The notes: generated from the sequence alone by a model not told the origin. A DNA stretch of 64,000 nt from JAAYJR01 sp964545315 (GCA_964545315.1 CAZJGI010000010.1:10169-74168); one strand, 5' to 3'; shown: positions 44,229-54,358, counted from the stretch's first letter. Numbers and translations are program-made.

Positions 44229-45146
44229 TTATATGTCTTTTCTCAATGAGCAGTCTGTTTTTGAGTAGTACCCGAGTTTATACAGGTCAAATAAAAATAA
44301 TGATGGATTTTTCCCTGTCAGTTGTTTTTCCAATAATTCCCGGGTTTGATTAAAGAGACATTTTATAATTGAAGGAGGAACTACTGATGTTATTTTTTCA
44401 TATTGTTTAAAAAAATTCATCCTGTTCTTAAGCAGAGCTGAATTGACTGTTTTGTCATTCGATATACATGATAAGTTTTCAATAGCACTTCTGGACTTTT
44501 CAAGAAAGACATTTGCATCTTCGAGTCCTGTGTGTTCAACAGGATTATCAATATGAACAGGTTCCATACCGTAAGTAAAAAGATCTAATCCCAGCAAAGT
44601 ATCTTCATGTCCGTATGATCTGATCTGCTCTCTGAAATGAACTTTTCTAAACAGCTCCCTGTCTGCAAGGAAATTATTCGAAGTGATGATGAATCCTCTC
44701 CTTTTTGATCGTACTTCTGCTGAAACAGCCTCCCTTGTCAATCCATATTTCCATCTTAATACTTTTTTTTCGTCAGTTGGCTTTTGCGATGAATAACAAG
44801 TGCCACCACATATAACGCATCCTTTTTTAGCCCGATTTAAATAATTTTGCAGGTAATTTCCTGATACCAGCCTTGAATCAGCATCAATAAATAACAGATA
44901 GCGTTTGTCTGCCTCAAATCCCATTTTATTCCTAATGGCAGACCTTCCAATATTCTTGTCCAGTTCTTTATAGACAAGATGGGGGATACCTTTCATTTTC
45001 CTGTTTTTTATTTTTATGTTTTCCTCCGAACAGTCATCGTAAACCCTGATTTCATAATCAATTGATAAAGCCTCTGCCTGCTCTGCTAACTGAACTATCA
45101 GGCTCTTTATTTCTACATTGAATACAGGGATATTTATTGAAAGCAT
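44229..45146 (-). CDS. Family 2 glycosyltransferase
   Basis: A 305-aa GT-A fold transferase. The N-terminal SINIPVFNVEIKSLIVQLAEQ region and IRVYDDCSEEN bind the nucleotide. LLFIDADSRL is the DxD-like metal motif. The middle ITSNNFLADRELF and GHEDTLLGLDLFTYG fit GT2. No membrane helix was seen. No polysaccharide locus surrounds it, so its acceptor is unknown. Confidence 0.85.
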   Translation of the reverse strand: MLSINIPVFNVEIKSLIVQLAEQAEALSIDYEIRVYDDCSEENIKIKNRKMKGIPHLVYKELDKNIGRSAIRNKMGFEADKRYLLFIDADSRLVSGNYLQNYLNRAKKGCVICGGTCYSSQKPTDEKKVLRWKYGLTREAVSAEVRSKRRGFIITSNNFLADRELFRKVHFREQIRSYGHEDTLLGLDLFTYGMEPVHIDNPVEHTGLEDANVFLEKSRSAIENLSCISNDKTVNSALLKNRMNFFKQYEKITSVVPPSIIKCLFNQTRELLEKQLTGKNPSLFLFDLYKLGYYSKTDCSLRKDI

Positions 45147-45215
45147 TGCCTGTGGATTATTTTATTAATTAAGATAAAAATAAGTATAACAATCTTATAT
45201 TGTAATAATAAACTT

Positions 45216-45223
45216 TATTTTTG
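45216..45223 (+). promoter_or_regulatory. Possible -7 promoter element for the TlpA-like gene
   Basis: TATTTTTG matches TAnnTTTG and lies 55 bp before the ATG at 45279, in the gap divergent from the GT2 gene. Confidence 0.4.
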
Positions 45224-45278
45224 GTAACATATTTTAGTTTTACATTCTTATTCCTTACTCGATCTGTTAAATAAATAT

Positions 45279-46673
45279 ATGATTAGAATTATCTTATTGA
45301 TAATGATATTGTCTCCATTTCAAGGTTTAAGTGAAGGATACCGTATCGAATTAAACCTGAAGCAGGCTGCAGGCAAAGATGTGTATCTTACACAGTATTA
45401 TCTGGGCAATGTCTATTCCAGGGATACAGCAAGGCTTGATAATAACGGATATGGAGTTTTTGATGCTGATTCATTACTGCCCCAGGGATTATATAAAATT
45501 TATCTTGACCAGCATAATCATTTTGATATTTTAGTGGGTGAACAACAAAGGTTCCTGGTTTATAATGAAACCTTCAGCATAGATAATATCCGGATTGATG
45601 GGTCAGACGAGGTGAGGGCTTTTGTGGAATATGCCCTGTTCTTAAAGAACCTTCAAAAGGAAAGTTCTGAATTGAAAAGTAATTTAGAATCGGTTGATGA
45701 GAATAACAAGGCTGCCCTCCACGATCACCTTGAAGAATTAAATACAAAGCTTTATGATTATTGGGAAAGGTTGGAAAAGGAAATGCCCGGTTCATTTCTT
45801 GCAAAGTTTGTTAAAGCAACATATGTCCCGACTTTGGATGAATTCACCCTGGCGCCTCAAATTCAACAAAATGATTCGATTGTAAAAAGCATGAAGTATT
45901 ATTATCAGAGAGAGCATTTTTGGGATAATTTTGATTATACAGATGAGCGGTTTCTCTATACACCTTTTTTTAAACCTAAACTTGAAACCTGGTTTAATAA
46001 GGTACTTTTCCAATATTATGATTCGGTAAAACCTTATGTTATAGATTTTATTGAAGAGGTAAAACCAAATAAAAGAATATTTCAATTTGTAACCTCCTTC
46101 TTTCTTAACAGTAGTATCAATAGTAATATTATGGGCATGGATGCCTTATTCGTTGATATTGCACGCAGATATTATGTTACAGGGGAAGCATTCTGGTCTA
46201 CTATAGAATCGATGGAAAAGATAAAAGAAAATTTAATGTTTTTTGAAAATAATCTGATTGGGATGACAGCACCGGACATTATACTTGAAAGTTTTGAAGG
46301 TGAATTTGTTAATCTTCATCAGCTGGTAGCTCCATACACAATCATAGTAATATATGAACCTGACTGTTCACATTGTAATGTGTTCGTCCCTGAACTTTAT
46401 TCAAAAGTGTTTATACCGTTTAAAGATAAAGGATTGAAGGTATTTGCCATTTATTCCATGGATAATAAAAAAGATTGGGAAGATTTTATAACAGAACATA
46501 GCCTTGACGGCTGGATAAATGTTTGGGATGAAAATCATTCCTCAAGATTTAAGATTCTTTATGATGCCAGGTATACCCCGGGTGTTTATATTTTGGATGA
46601 AAATAAAACAATAATAGGTAAAAAAATGAGCGTTGACCAAATTAGAAACTTTTTAGAGCAGCATTTAAAATGA
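45279..46673 (+). CDS. Exported TlpA-like thioredoxin-fold protein
   Basis: A 464-aa periplasmic protein. After a signal peptide comes a beta-sandwich like DUF4369 (about residues 20-110), then a long helical region of DUF5106 type. The C-terminal TlpA/ResA-type thioredoxin domain holds CSHC (Cys363, Cys366) and a cis-Pro in ARYTPGVYILDE. Such proteins reduce disulfides outside the cytoplasm. Its stop overlaps the next ATG by 4 bp (ATGA), so the pair is coupled. Confidence 0.85.
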   Translation: MIRIILLIMILSPFQGLSEGYRIELNLKQAAGKDVYLTQYYLGNVYSRDTARLDNNGYGVFDADSLLPQGLYKIYLDQHNHFDILVGEQQRFLVYNETFSIDNIRIDGSDEVRAFVEYALFLKNLQKESSELKSNLESVDENNKAALHDHLEELNTKLYDYWERLEKEMPGSFLAKFVKATYVPTLDEFTLAPQIQQNDSIVKSMKYYYQREHFWDNFDYTDERFLYTPFFKPKLETWFNKVLFQYYDSVKPYVIDFIEEVKPNKRIFQFVTSFFLNSSINSNIMGMDALFVDIARRYYVTGEAFWSTIESMEKIKENLMFFENNLIGMTAPDIILESFEGEFVNLHQLVAPYTIIVIYEPDCSHCNVFVPELYSKVFIPFKDKGLKVFAIYSMDNKKDWEDFITEHSLDGWINVWDENHSSRFKILYDARYTPGVYILDENKTIIGKKMSVDQIRNFLEQHLK

Positions 46674-47137
46674 TTACAATAAATGAATCGGAAATAGTAA
46701 AAGCTCAGGAAATGCTGGCCGAACAAATTGTAAGTATCGGAAAAGCATATCTGAAAAATGATAATTATCGTAAGATAGCAGAAAAAATGATCGATGACCT
46801 ATACGGATACCAGGAGGGGCCGGTACTTTTTAAACCTACAAAAGCATGTGAAAAGCAGTTTCGGATGACAAGGGAAGGAGCACTATCATACTTTATAGGC
46901 GGCAATGTGCAATTCCCTGAAGACCACGGATTTGCTCTGAAACCGTGGAAGAAATTAAGATTTGAAAATGAAGGTTATATTATTGATAAAACCCATGCAT
47001 TGACTATGGGAAATTATTATTTTACAGATTTGAATAATAATGAAATAAAAGTCGAATTTACTATTGGCTATTTCATCTCCTGTGGAGGTAATTTAAAAAT
47101 TAATCTTCATCACTCCTCATTACCATATAAATCTTGA
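46670..47137 (+). CDS. SnoaL-like (NTF2-fold) hypothetical protein
   Basis: A 155-aa cytoplasmic protein. The Bacteroidota family signature is VLFKPTKACEKQFRMTREGALSYFIGGN and the C-terminal LKINLHHSSLPY. The HHSSLPY motif is typical of SnoaL/CaMKII-association-like NTF2-fold proteins. Function unknown. Its ATG overlaps the TGA of the TlpA-like gene. Confidence 0.7.
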   Translation: MITINESEIVKAQEMLAEQIVSIGKAYLKNDNYRKIAEKMIDDLYGYQEGPVLFKPTKACEKQFRMTREGALSYFIGGNVQFPEDHGFALKPWKKLRFENEGYIIDKTHALTMGNYYFTDLNNNEIKVEFTIGYFISCGGNLKINLHHSSLPYKS

Positions 47138-47171
47138 TTTTTTATTCAGATATTTAAAAAATTTTCAGCAA

Positions 47172-48423
47172 ATGAAAAAATTTGTCAAAATCATTAAAAA
47201 GGATGTCCCTGTGGTTTTATTTATTGTTCTGTTATCACTTATCACAGGTTGTGCCAGGTCTGTAACAGAAGAGGATACTAAAAGTAACGATTATTATGTT
47301 GCAGCATATATATGGCCATCATGTCACGACGAAGAAATGAGCCGGGAGGTTTTATGGAGCGAAGGTATAGGGGAATGGGAGATGATAAAAAAAGGTAATC
47401 CGCGGTTTGAAGGCCATTATCAGCCTCGCATCCCTTTATGGGGTTACAAAATGGATGACGACCCCCGTGCTTGGGAACAAAAAATTGATGCAGCATTGGA
47501 TCACGGAGTGAATACCTTCATTTTCGATTGGTACTGGTACGATGGCAAACCATTTTTGGAATCAACGCTAAACAACGGATTCTTAAAAGCTGCAAATAAT
47601 GATAAAGCAAAATTTTATATCATGTGGGCAAATCATGATGTTCCGGGGAATATGTGGAACCATTTCANNNNNNNNNNATAAGTCGGACTCATTGATCTGG
47701 ACAGGTGAAGTAGACTGGGACAATTTTAAAATTGTGGTAGACAGGGTTATTGATCAATACTTTAAAAAGGATAATTACTTCAGGATTGACAATAAACCGG
47801 TTTTTTCGATATACAGCCTTGCAGACCTGGTGCAAAGTTTTAAAAGTATTGAGGAGACAAGAAAAGCCCTGGATTATTTCCGTGAGAAGGTTCAAGAAGC
47901 AGGTTTTGACGGGATTCATTTTCAAGGTATAGGACGCGATTACGGAGGTACTCCTGTATTATTGACAGGTGAATATGGTAAAGGACAGGAAGTAAATGAT
48001 ATTATTGGGCAGCTGGGGCTTAACAGTATAACGCTTTATAATATGGCCGGAAGGAGGCCGGAAGATTACATAAGGTATGGAGCAGCCTCATTATCATTGA
48101 GAGATAATTGGGATTCACTCCTGGAAATACCATTTTTCCCCTGTGTGTCTGTAGGATGGGACAATACTCCCAGATATCCGGATATGGGTAAGGAGTCAGT
48201 TGTTCATTATAACAGTACCCCGGATAGCTTTGAAACACTATTGATAAAAGCAAAAGAATATGCAGACAAACATCAGGATCAACCTAAGTTAATAGTTATA
48301 AATGCCTGGAATGAATGGGTTGAAGGCAGTTATCTGGAACCTGATATGATGTGGGGATATGGATACCTGGAGGCAGTAAAAAATGTAATGGGCGGCAAAT
48401 ATGATAAGTATACAAAGAATTGA
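47172..48423 (+). CDS. WbsX-like / GH99-like lipoprotein (split by a 10-N gap)
   Basis: A lipoprotein signal (VLFIVLLSLITGCARS) leads a WbsX/GH99-like catalytic domain. Visible parts are YYVAAYIWPSCHDE, GVNTFIFDWYWYDGKPFLE and the C-terminal INAWNEWVEGSYLEPD. The family is found among GH99-like enzymes and O-antigen-locus proteins, acting on glycans. Ten Ns at 47668-47677 separate the two halves, whose frames differ by one base. Since both halves fit one protein, the true gene is probably intact with a gap of unknown size. Total length would be about 415 aa. Confidence 0.82.
47668..47677. other. Assembly gap of 10 Ns
   Basis: Ten Ns, a common placeholder for a gap of unknown length. No duplicated flank is present here, unlike the two 100-N gaps. 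The reading frame shifts by one base across it, so the gap length is not truly 10. Confidence 0.85.
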
Positions 48424-48527
48424 TGAAATATTACTGTAGATTATTTGGAATTTATTTTTATAAACCAGAATAATCTTTTGTAAGCATGCACCGGATTGAT
48501 AGATAAGCCGGTTTATAGCAATACTTT

Positions 48528-50048
48528 ATGGATAAACACAAAGCTGTTAAAATATTCAGAAAACTGCACAAGTGGCCTGGTATTATAATTGCCTTCATTG
48601 CTATTTTATTTGCCGCATCCGGCATTGTATTAAACCACAGGCAAATATTTTCTTCTATAGATATTTCCCGAAATTTCTTACCCCCAAATTACCTTTATGA
48701 TAACTGGAATCTTGCGGCAGTCAGAGGCTCTTTACCTGTTGCATACGACACATTACTGATATATGGTAATATAGGAGTTTGGAAAACAGGGAAAAATTTT
48801 GATAATTTAACTGATTTTAACCAGGGATTTCCCAAAGGTATTGATAACCGGAAAATTTATTCAGTAGTTGAATATAACAATACTCTTTATGCCGGAACTC
48901 ACTTCGGATTATACAAACGTTTTTCAGAAGAATCCGGATGGCAAAAAGTTGCATTGCCGTTAAAGCAGGAACGGATCTCTGATGTGAATTTGAAAGAGGA
49001 CACTTTACTGGTACTCACCCGCCATTACCTCCTTAAAACAGTGAACGGGAGGGATTTTGAAACTGTTCAGTTACCGGAACCGGTTGGTTACGGGCGAAAA
49101 ACCGGACTATTTAATACACTTTGGGAATTGCATAGTGGTGAATTGCTGGGATTACCCGGTAAGCTGATTGTCGATTTGCTTGGCCTGGTTACTATTTTGC
49201 TGGCGGTAACCGGATTGCTCCATTTCGTTTTTCCGAAAATATTAAAACGCCGGAAGAGAAAAGCGAGGCAGGTGAAAACAATGGTGCACACGATCAAACG
49301 TAATTTACGCTGGCATAATGTCGCGGGTTATATATTTGTGGTATTTCTGATATTTAACACCCTGGCAGGAATCCATTTGAGACCACCTTTGCTGATTCCA
49401 ATTGCCAATAAAAAAGTAGGTATTATTCCGGGAACGCATCTGGATAACCCAAATCCGTGGTTCGACAAACTGCGCCGTGTTATATGGGACGAAGACCTGA
49501 ACCGATATATTTTTTCCACATCAGAAGGATTTTTTGTCGCAGAAGAAAATCTTGCCGGCAAGTTGACAAAATTAGTGCCACAGCCACCGGTAAGTGTAAT
49601 GGGCCTGAATATTTTTAAAAGTCTTGGAGAGCAAAGATATCTCCTGGGATCATTCACTGGAATATATGTGTGGAATTTGAATACAGGAGGTATTTATGAT
49701 TTTTTTTCAGGCAAACCATATTATCCAACGCAAAGAATGAGTAGTCCTGTAGGGACAAATATGGCAGCGGGATTTGTTGAGGCAGGGGATAATGCATGGT
49801 GGTTTGATTATAGCCGCGGAGCGCTTCCTTTATCAGGAATATCTTTTCCGGAAATGCCTGAGGAGATTCTGGAAAGATCACCCGTCTCATTGTGGAATGC
49901 TTGTCTGGAAATCCATACCGGCCGTATTTTCGAGCATATTGCAGGCCCGTTTTATATCCTTTATGTTCCTTTATCAGGCCTCTGTCTGATAATGGTTCTG
50001 GTGAGCGGCTTTTTTATCTGGTGGAAAGTTTATCGCCGGAAGACCTAA
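48528..50048 (+). CDS. PepSY-associated membrane protein
   Basis: A 506-aa inner-membrane protein of the PepSY-TM family. It opens with FRKLHKWPGIIIAFIAILFAASGIVLNHR. A large soluble region of repeat character follows (about residues 60-200). Further membrane helices lie near residues 210-230 and 270-290, and one at the C-terminus (LCLIMVLVSGFFIWWKVYRRK). Family members often act with ferric-siderophore or copper uptake, or as membrane redox proteins. No TonB receptor is nearby. The HNVAGYIFVVFLIFNTLAGIHL region carries the family His residues. Confidence 0.82.
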   Translation: MDKHKAVKIFRKLHKWPGIIIAFIAILFAASGIVLNHRQIFSSIDISRNFLPPNYLYDNWNLAAVRGSLPVAYDTLLIYGNIGVWKTGKNFDNLTDFNQGFPKGIDNRKIYSVVEYNNTLYAGTHFGLYKRFSEESGWQKVALPLKQERISDVNLKEDTLLVLTRHYLLKTVNGRDFETVQLPEPVGYGRKTGLFNTLWELHSGELLGLPGKLIVDLLGLVTILLAVTGLLHFVFPKILKRRKRKARQVKTMVHTIKRNLRWHNVAGYIFVVFLIFNTLAGIHLRPPLLIPIANKKVGIIPGTHLDNPNPWFDKLRRVIWDEDLNRYIFSTSEGFFVAEENLAGKLTKLVPQPPVSVMGLNIFKSLGEQRYLLGSFTGIYVWNLNTGGIYDFFSGKPYYPTQRMSSPVGTNMAAGFVEAGDNAWWFDYSRGALPLSGISFPEMPEEILERSPVSLWNACLEIHTGRIFEHIAGPFYILYVPLSGLCLIMVLVSGFFIWWKVYRRKT

Positions 50049-50176
50049 TCATTACAAAGATTTTAATGTATAGCAGACAACTTTATAATTTAGTTTTACC
50101 AAATAATTGATAGGTTGTCAAATTGGGAATGGAATAATTTTTTTGTATATTCGGATCAATATAAAACCACATCCTC

Positions 50177-51595
50177 ATGAAAACTGTCATTCGGGAAATT
50201 TATATCATTACTTTTCTTTTTGTTATAACATCGTTTTTTAGTTTAAGATTGAACGCTCATCCTGATGGCCCGGCATTGTATAAGAAGTTTTGTGCTCAAT
50301 GCCACGGTTCTGATCTTATGGGTGGTAATGCATCAAGTGTTATTGACGGGATTTGGCAGTTTGGCGCTGAAGACGGTTACGTTATTCGTAACATTAAGCA
50401 TGGTATTCCACATTTGGGAATGCCTTCATACGAGAGGTCAATGACAGATGAAGAGATAAGAGCTGTTGTGAATTACATTCGCGCTGCAGAAGCCGAAAAA
50501 GGAGCAGTTAAACCGCCGACTCCTGAAATGTATGAAACCATGGACTATTTTATGGATGTGGAAATATTTGCAGACAATCTTGAAGTTCCATGGGCTATTG
50601 ATTTTATTGATTTGACAATGGCGTTAATTACTGAACGGCCCGGTCGTTTGCGAATTGTAAAAAACGGGGTGCTACAACCGAAACCAGTAGAAAATACGCC
50701 ACAGGTGTTGAATGAAGGCCAGGGCGGTTTGCTGGATGTTGCAGTAGATCCTGATTACGAACAGAACGGATGGATTTATCTTGCATACAGTCATGCCCTT
50801 AAAAAATTTGAAGGTGAACGCCCACCGGCAATGACACGTATCGTCAGGGGGAAAATTGAAAATAATACATGGATTAGTGAAGAACTAATCTTTGAAGCTC
50901 CTTCTGAAACCTATAACACTATGCGCCACCATTATGGATGCCGTATAGTTTTCGATCCCTGGGGATATCTATATTTTGCTGTAGGTGACCGTGGAAGGGG
51001 ATTCCAGGCACAGGATTTCACCTTGCCAAACGGAAAGGTACATCGCATCCAAAAAGATGGTCGTGTTCCTGAGAATAATCCCTATTTATATGATGAAACA
51101 GCTATGAAATCTTTATTTACTTTAGGAAACAGGAACATCCAGGGAATGGCTGTTCATCCGGAGACAGGACAATTATGGGTAACTGAACACGGGCCGATGG
51201 GGGGTGATGAGCTAAACCTGATCATGGCCGGTAAAAATTACGGTTGGGAAACTATTACTTATGGCAGGAATTATAACGGAACCATTATTACTGAGCTGAC
51301 ACATCTACCCGGTATGGAGCAACCTGTTTTTTACTGGAAACCTTCGATAGCTGTCTGTGGGCTTGATTTTTATACGGGAGATTTATTTGGCAAATGGAAA
51401 AACCGCCTGCTGGTGGGTGCGCTTAAATACGAGGAAGTTCGCCTGTTGCAAATTGAGGATGAACGGGTAGTTCACGAACAGGTAATTTTTAAGGGAGCCG
51501 GACGAGTACGCGATGTCTCCACCGGACCTGACGGTGCAATTTATGTGGTACTGAACAATCCCGGGAAAGTGATTCGGCTTATTCCTGAGAAATAA
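50177..51595 (+). CDS. Cytochrome c-aldose sugar dehydrogenase (PQQ-type) fusion
   Basis: Exported 472-aa two-domain enzyme. After the signal peptide, a class I cytochrome c domain (about residues 28-115) has the heme motif FCAQCHGSDLMGG with axial Met in LGMPSYERS. The rest is a six-bladed glucose/sorbosone dehydrogenase-type propeller: LEVPWAIDFI, GQGGLLDVAVDPDYE, TMRHHYGCRIVFDPWGYLYFAVGD (catalytic His) and WVTEHGPMGGDELN. It would oxidise sugars in the periplasm and pass electrons to its own heme. Its stop overlaps the convergent membrane-protein gene by 17 bp. Confidence 0.9.
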   Translation: MKTVIREIYIITFLFVITSFFSLRLNAHPDGPALYKKFCAQCHGSDLMGGNASSVIDGIWQFGAEDGYVIRNIKHGIPHLGMPSYERSMTDEEIRAVVNYIRAAEAEKGAVKPPTPEMYETMDYFMDVEIFADNLEVPWAIDFIDLTMALITERPGRLRIVKNGVLQPKPVENTPQVLNEGQGGLLDVAVDPDYEQNGWIYLAYSHALKKFEGERPPAMTRIVRGKIENNTWISEELIFEAPSETYNTMRHHYGCRIVFDPWGYLYFAVGDRGRGFQAQDFTLPNGKVHRIQKDGRVPENNPYLYDETAMKSLFTLGNRNIQGMAVHPETGQLWVTEHGPMGGDELNLIMAGKNYGWETITYGRNYNGTIITELTHLPGMEQPVFYWKPSIAVCGLDFYTGDLFGKWKNRLLVGALKYEEVRLLQIEDERVVHEQVIFKGAGRVRDVSTGPDGAIYVVLNNPGKVIRLIPEK

Positions 51596-52946
51596 TCCCT
51601 GAGACCATAATAGCTGAGAGGATAAAGAAAATATCTACGAAAAATCTGCGGCATACAATCTGACAGAAAGTCATTCCACTTACAGATAAATTTCCGGAAA
51701 GGAAAATAAGTCTGAGTAGTGAAATCATTATACACGACCATATCAGCAGCAAAAAAAGATTTACAAGACTGTTATCCCGCCTGCTAAAATATACTGTTAA
51801 TATTGCAACCACTGCTGTCATTAGAAATACCCAAAAGAAGTGCATTGTAAATGGGTTCCAGGGATTCAGACCAGGATAGAAATCGCGAAACAGATCAATG
51901 GCTGCGTGACAAAAAGTGAGTGCAATACCTATTTGCCAGGCCATCTTTGGGAATCTTATAATTACCAGTACAAAGACAAATCCATAGAATGCATAGTTCA
52001 CAAGAACACGGGCAACACCACGCATAATGGAAAGCATAAAGCTGTCGGCAGCACTGCGTGCTTCAACAAAAGGTTCCAGCAAATTTGGGAACAACCAATG
52101 TGTAAAAACGGCAATTGCAAATAAAATGCTTAGTTCGCGTGCTACTGACAGGTAGGGCATTTCAGGTATATTGTGCCATTGATTATTGGCTTTAATTTCT
52201 TTTCTGCTTTTCCAGGCTGCCAGTGCCAGAGAGCCTCCCAGCAAAAGGCCGAAGGTAAATTCCATGGCTTTCCACCAGTCACTGTAAACTACATCGGGCA
52301 GTCTGCTTCCCAGGACCATCCAGAGACCTCCCAGTCCAAATCCCAGTCCGCCACCAATTAATCCGTGAAAAGCAAACCGGTGAACCAGTTTAAAATCTTC
52401 TCCATTTATTTTGAAACGGAGGAAAACTAAAAGAGCTATTGCCCCGAATAACAAAGCAGCCCACGATTCAGCACGCGGATTTTCAGGGCCCGAGAAGTAT
52501 AATATCTTTGGGTCGTTAATCAGTTTAAATCCAAGGAAAAAGCCTGCAAGCATCAGCAACAGACTGTAAAGTATAATTTTTTTGGGAATGCGGTGATATA
52601 TAAAACCCAGGGATAATACGGCGCCACCAAGTAATCCCCATACAGCACCTTTCAGGGTGGTTCCGGCTGTTCCCCACCAAACAGTTTCAGGATTACGAAG
52701 GAAGCCCAGGGTTTGTCCATAGGTCATTTCGCCACCCAAACCAATTCCGTACACCCCGAAAAGCACTACCAGAGAAGCTACGGGCGCAGGAAGTTTTAAC
52801 ATAAGGGAGATACTTAATGCCACCATCGCACCGGGGATCATCGCGCCAAAGGGTCCGCCGCCAATATGACCGCGCAGTCCCCAGCCAAGCATCATGGCAA
52901 TAGCGGGGAGGGCAAGAAAAAGATGTTTGGAATAATTTTCTTTCAT
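51579..52946 (-). CDS. Polytopic membrane protein of unknown function
   Basis: A 455-aa protein with about twelve hydrophobic segments, Gly-rich near the N-terminus (GWGLRGHIGGGPFGAMIPGAM, GVYGIGLGGEMTYGQTLGFL). No known transporter signature was recognised, though the layout would suit a permease. It is the last gene of the minus-strand catabolic run, 68 bp after the HisD-like gene. Solute uptake for that cluster is only inference. Confidence 0.65.
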   Translation of the reverse strand: MKENYSKHLFLALPAIAMMLGWGLRGHIGGGPFGAMIPGAMVALSISLMLKLPAPVASLVVLFGVYGIGLGGEMTYGQTLGFLRNPETVWWGTAGTTLKGAVWGLLGGAVLSLGFIYHRIPKKIILYSLLLMLAGFFLGFKLINDPKILYFSGPENPRAESWAALLFGAIALLVFLRFKINGEDFKLVHRFAFHGLIGGGLGFGLGGLWMVLGSRLPDVVYSDWWKAMEFTFGLLLGGSLALAAWKSRKEIKANNQWHNIPEMPYLSVARELSILFAIAVFTHWLFPNLLEPFVEARSAADSFMLSIMRGVARVLVNYAFYGFVFVLVIIRFPKMAWQIGIALTFCHAAIDLFRDFYPGLNPWNPFTMHFFWVFLMTAVVAILTVYFSRRDNSLVNLFLLLIWSCIMISLLRLIFLSGNLSVSGMTFCQIVCRRFFVDIFFILSAIMVSGIISQE

Positions 52947-53014
52947 TTTAATACTTTGATTTTTATTGCATTAATCATAAGTAGGTTTTAAGTGCCCACT
53001 ACTGCCATGGTCTT

Positions 53015-54295
53015 TTATTTTTTACCAAAGCGTTTTACCCTTAAATCGGCCTGTGCCTTGTGGCCGTCAAAGTTTTCGATGGCACAGAGACGGGAACAAT
53101 ATTCTCCAATTAAGGCGCTTGCTTCTTCGGTTCGTATTTCCTGGTAGGTACAGGTTTTGATAAATTTACCGACCCATAATCCACCAGTATAACGTGCAGC
53201 TTCTTTTGTAGGAAGGGTATGGTTTGTACCGATTACTTTATCGCCATAGGCCACATTGGTTTTACCTCCCAGGAACAAGCTCCCGTAATTGGTCATTTTG
53301 CCCAGGAAATATCTTGGATTTTCGGTTATTACTTCAACGTGTTCACTTGCTATACGGTCAGCTTCTTCAACCATTTCATCGACTGTATCGACAACGATTA
53401 CCTGTCCGTAATTTTTCCATGAATAACCTGCAATATCAGCAGTAGGCAATGTCAATAGCTGACGGTCTACTTCCTGAATGGTCTCATAGGCCAGTTTCTC
53501 ATCGGTTGTCAGCAAAATGGCAGGACTTGTTGGACCATGTTCAGCCTGACCCAATAAATCGGTGGCGCACATTTCGGCGTCTGCTGTATGGTCGGCTATG
53601 ACCAAAATTTCTGTAGGGCCTGCAAATAAATCGATCCCAACTTTACCAAACAATTGTCGCTTTGCTTCTGCTACGTAGGCATTACCCGGACCAACGAGCA
53701 TATCCACCGCGTCCACTGTTTCGGTGCCAATCGCCATCATGGCAATGGCCTGTACCCCGCCAAGAACATAAATTTCATCGGCTCCGGCCATGTACATGGC
53801 AGCTACAGTAGCTGCAGGAATTTCCCCGTTTATGGGTGGGGTACATGCAACCACCCGTTTTACCCCTGCAACCTTTGCCGTCAGAACGCTCATGTGAGCA
53901 GAAGCCACCATCGGGTAACGTCCGCCGGGAATATAACAGCCAACACTGTTGACCGGAATGTTTTTATGTCCGAGAATAACTCCCGGAAGTGTTTCTACTT
54001 CTATCTCACGAAGCGCTTCTTTTTGTTTTTCGGCAAAATTCCGGATTTGTGTTTGGGCAAATTTTATATCATCGATCACCTGTTTGGGCAAATCTTTAAT
54101 TATTTCCTGAATTTGCCCTGCCGGTAATTTAAACGATCCGGGCGACCAGTTATCAAATTTCAGTGAAAGTTCTCGTATTACCTTGTCTCCTCCTTTTGTT
54201 ACATCGTTGATGATAGATTCAACTATTGCCCTGACTTTGGTATCTGCTTCTTTGCTTTCAGCGTAAGTAATACCTTTTTTGATTATCCTCTTCAT
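53015..54295 (-). CDS. Histidinol dehydrogenase-like NAD-dependent dehydrogenase
   Basis: A 426-aa HisD-family protein. Key residues are all recognisable: YIPGGRYPMVASAHMS, VGPGNAYVAEAKR, GQAEHGPTSPAIL (Gln, His), ASEHVEVIT (Glu, His) and the C-terminal FDGHKAQ His. HisD oxidises an alcohol to an acid in two NAD steps. Here it stands in a catabolic run with no his genes, and TNHTLPTKEAARYTGGLWVGKF matches the subgroup to which sulfopropanediol dehydrogenase HpsN belongs. It is therefore more likely to oxidise a sugar- or polyol-derived alcohol than histidinol. Confidence 0.85.
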   Translation of the reverse strand: MKRIIKKGITYAESKEADTKVRAIVESIINDVTKGGDKVIRELSLKFDNWSPGSFKLPAGQIQEIIKDLPKQVIDDIKFAQTQIRNFAEKQKEALREIEVETLPGVILGHKNIPVNSVGCYIPGGRYPMVASAHMSVLTAKVAGVKRVVACTPPINGEIPAATVAAMYMAGADEIYVLGGVQAIAMMAIGTETVDAVDMLVGPGNAYVAEAKRQLFGKVGIDLFAGPTEILVIADHTADAEMCATDLLGQAEHGPTSPAILLTTDEKLAYETIQEVDRQLLTLPTADIAGYSWKNYGQVIVVDTVDEMVEEADRIASEHVEVITENPRYFLGKMTNYGSLFLGGKTNVAYGDKVIGTNHTLPTKEAARYTGGLWVGKFIKTCTYQEIRTEEASALIGEYCSRLCAIENFDGHKAQADLRVKRFGKK

Positions 54296-54358
54296 AACTT
54301 TTTTATTTATGATAATTTTGCAACTTTCATCAAATATAAGTTTAGATTATTATGTAAC

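Noticed and set aside
53654..54127. 157-aa plus-strand frame inside the HisD-like gene
   Set aside because: Antisense shadow of a well-conserved gene. The His- and Asn-rich composition reflects the reverse frame.
53015..54295. Histidine biosynthesis hisD
   Set aside because: Context is catabolic and motifs resemble the HpsN-type subgroup. No his operon is near, so a biosynthetic role is not assigned.
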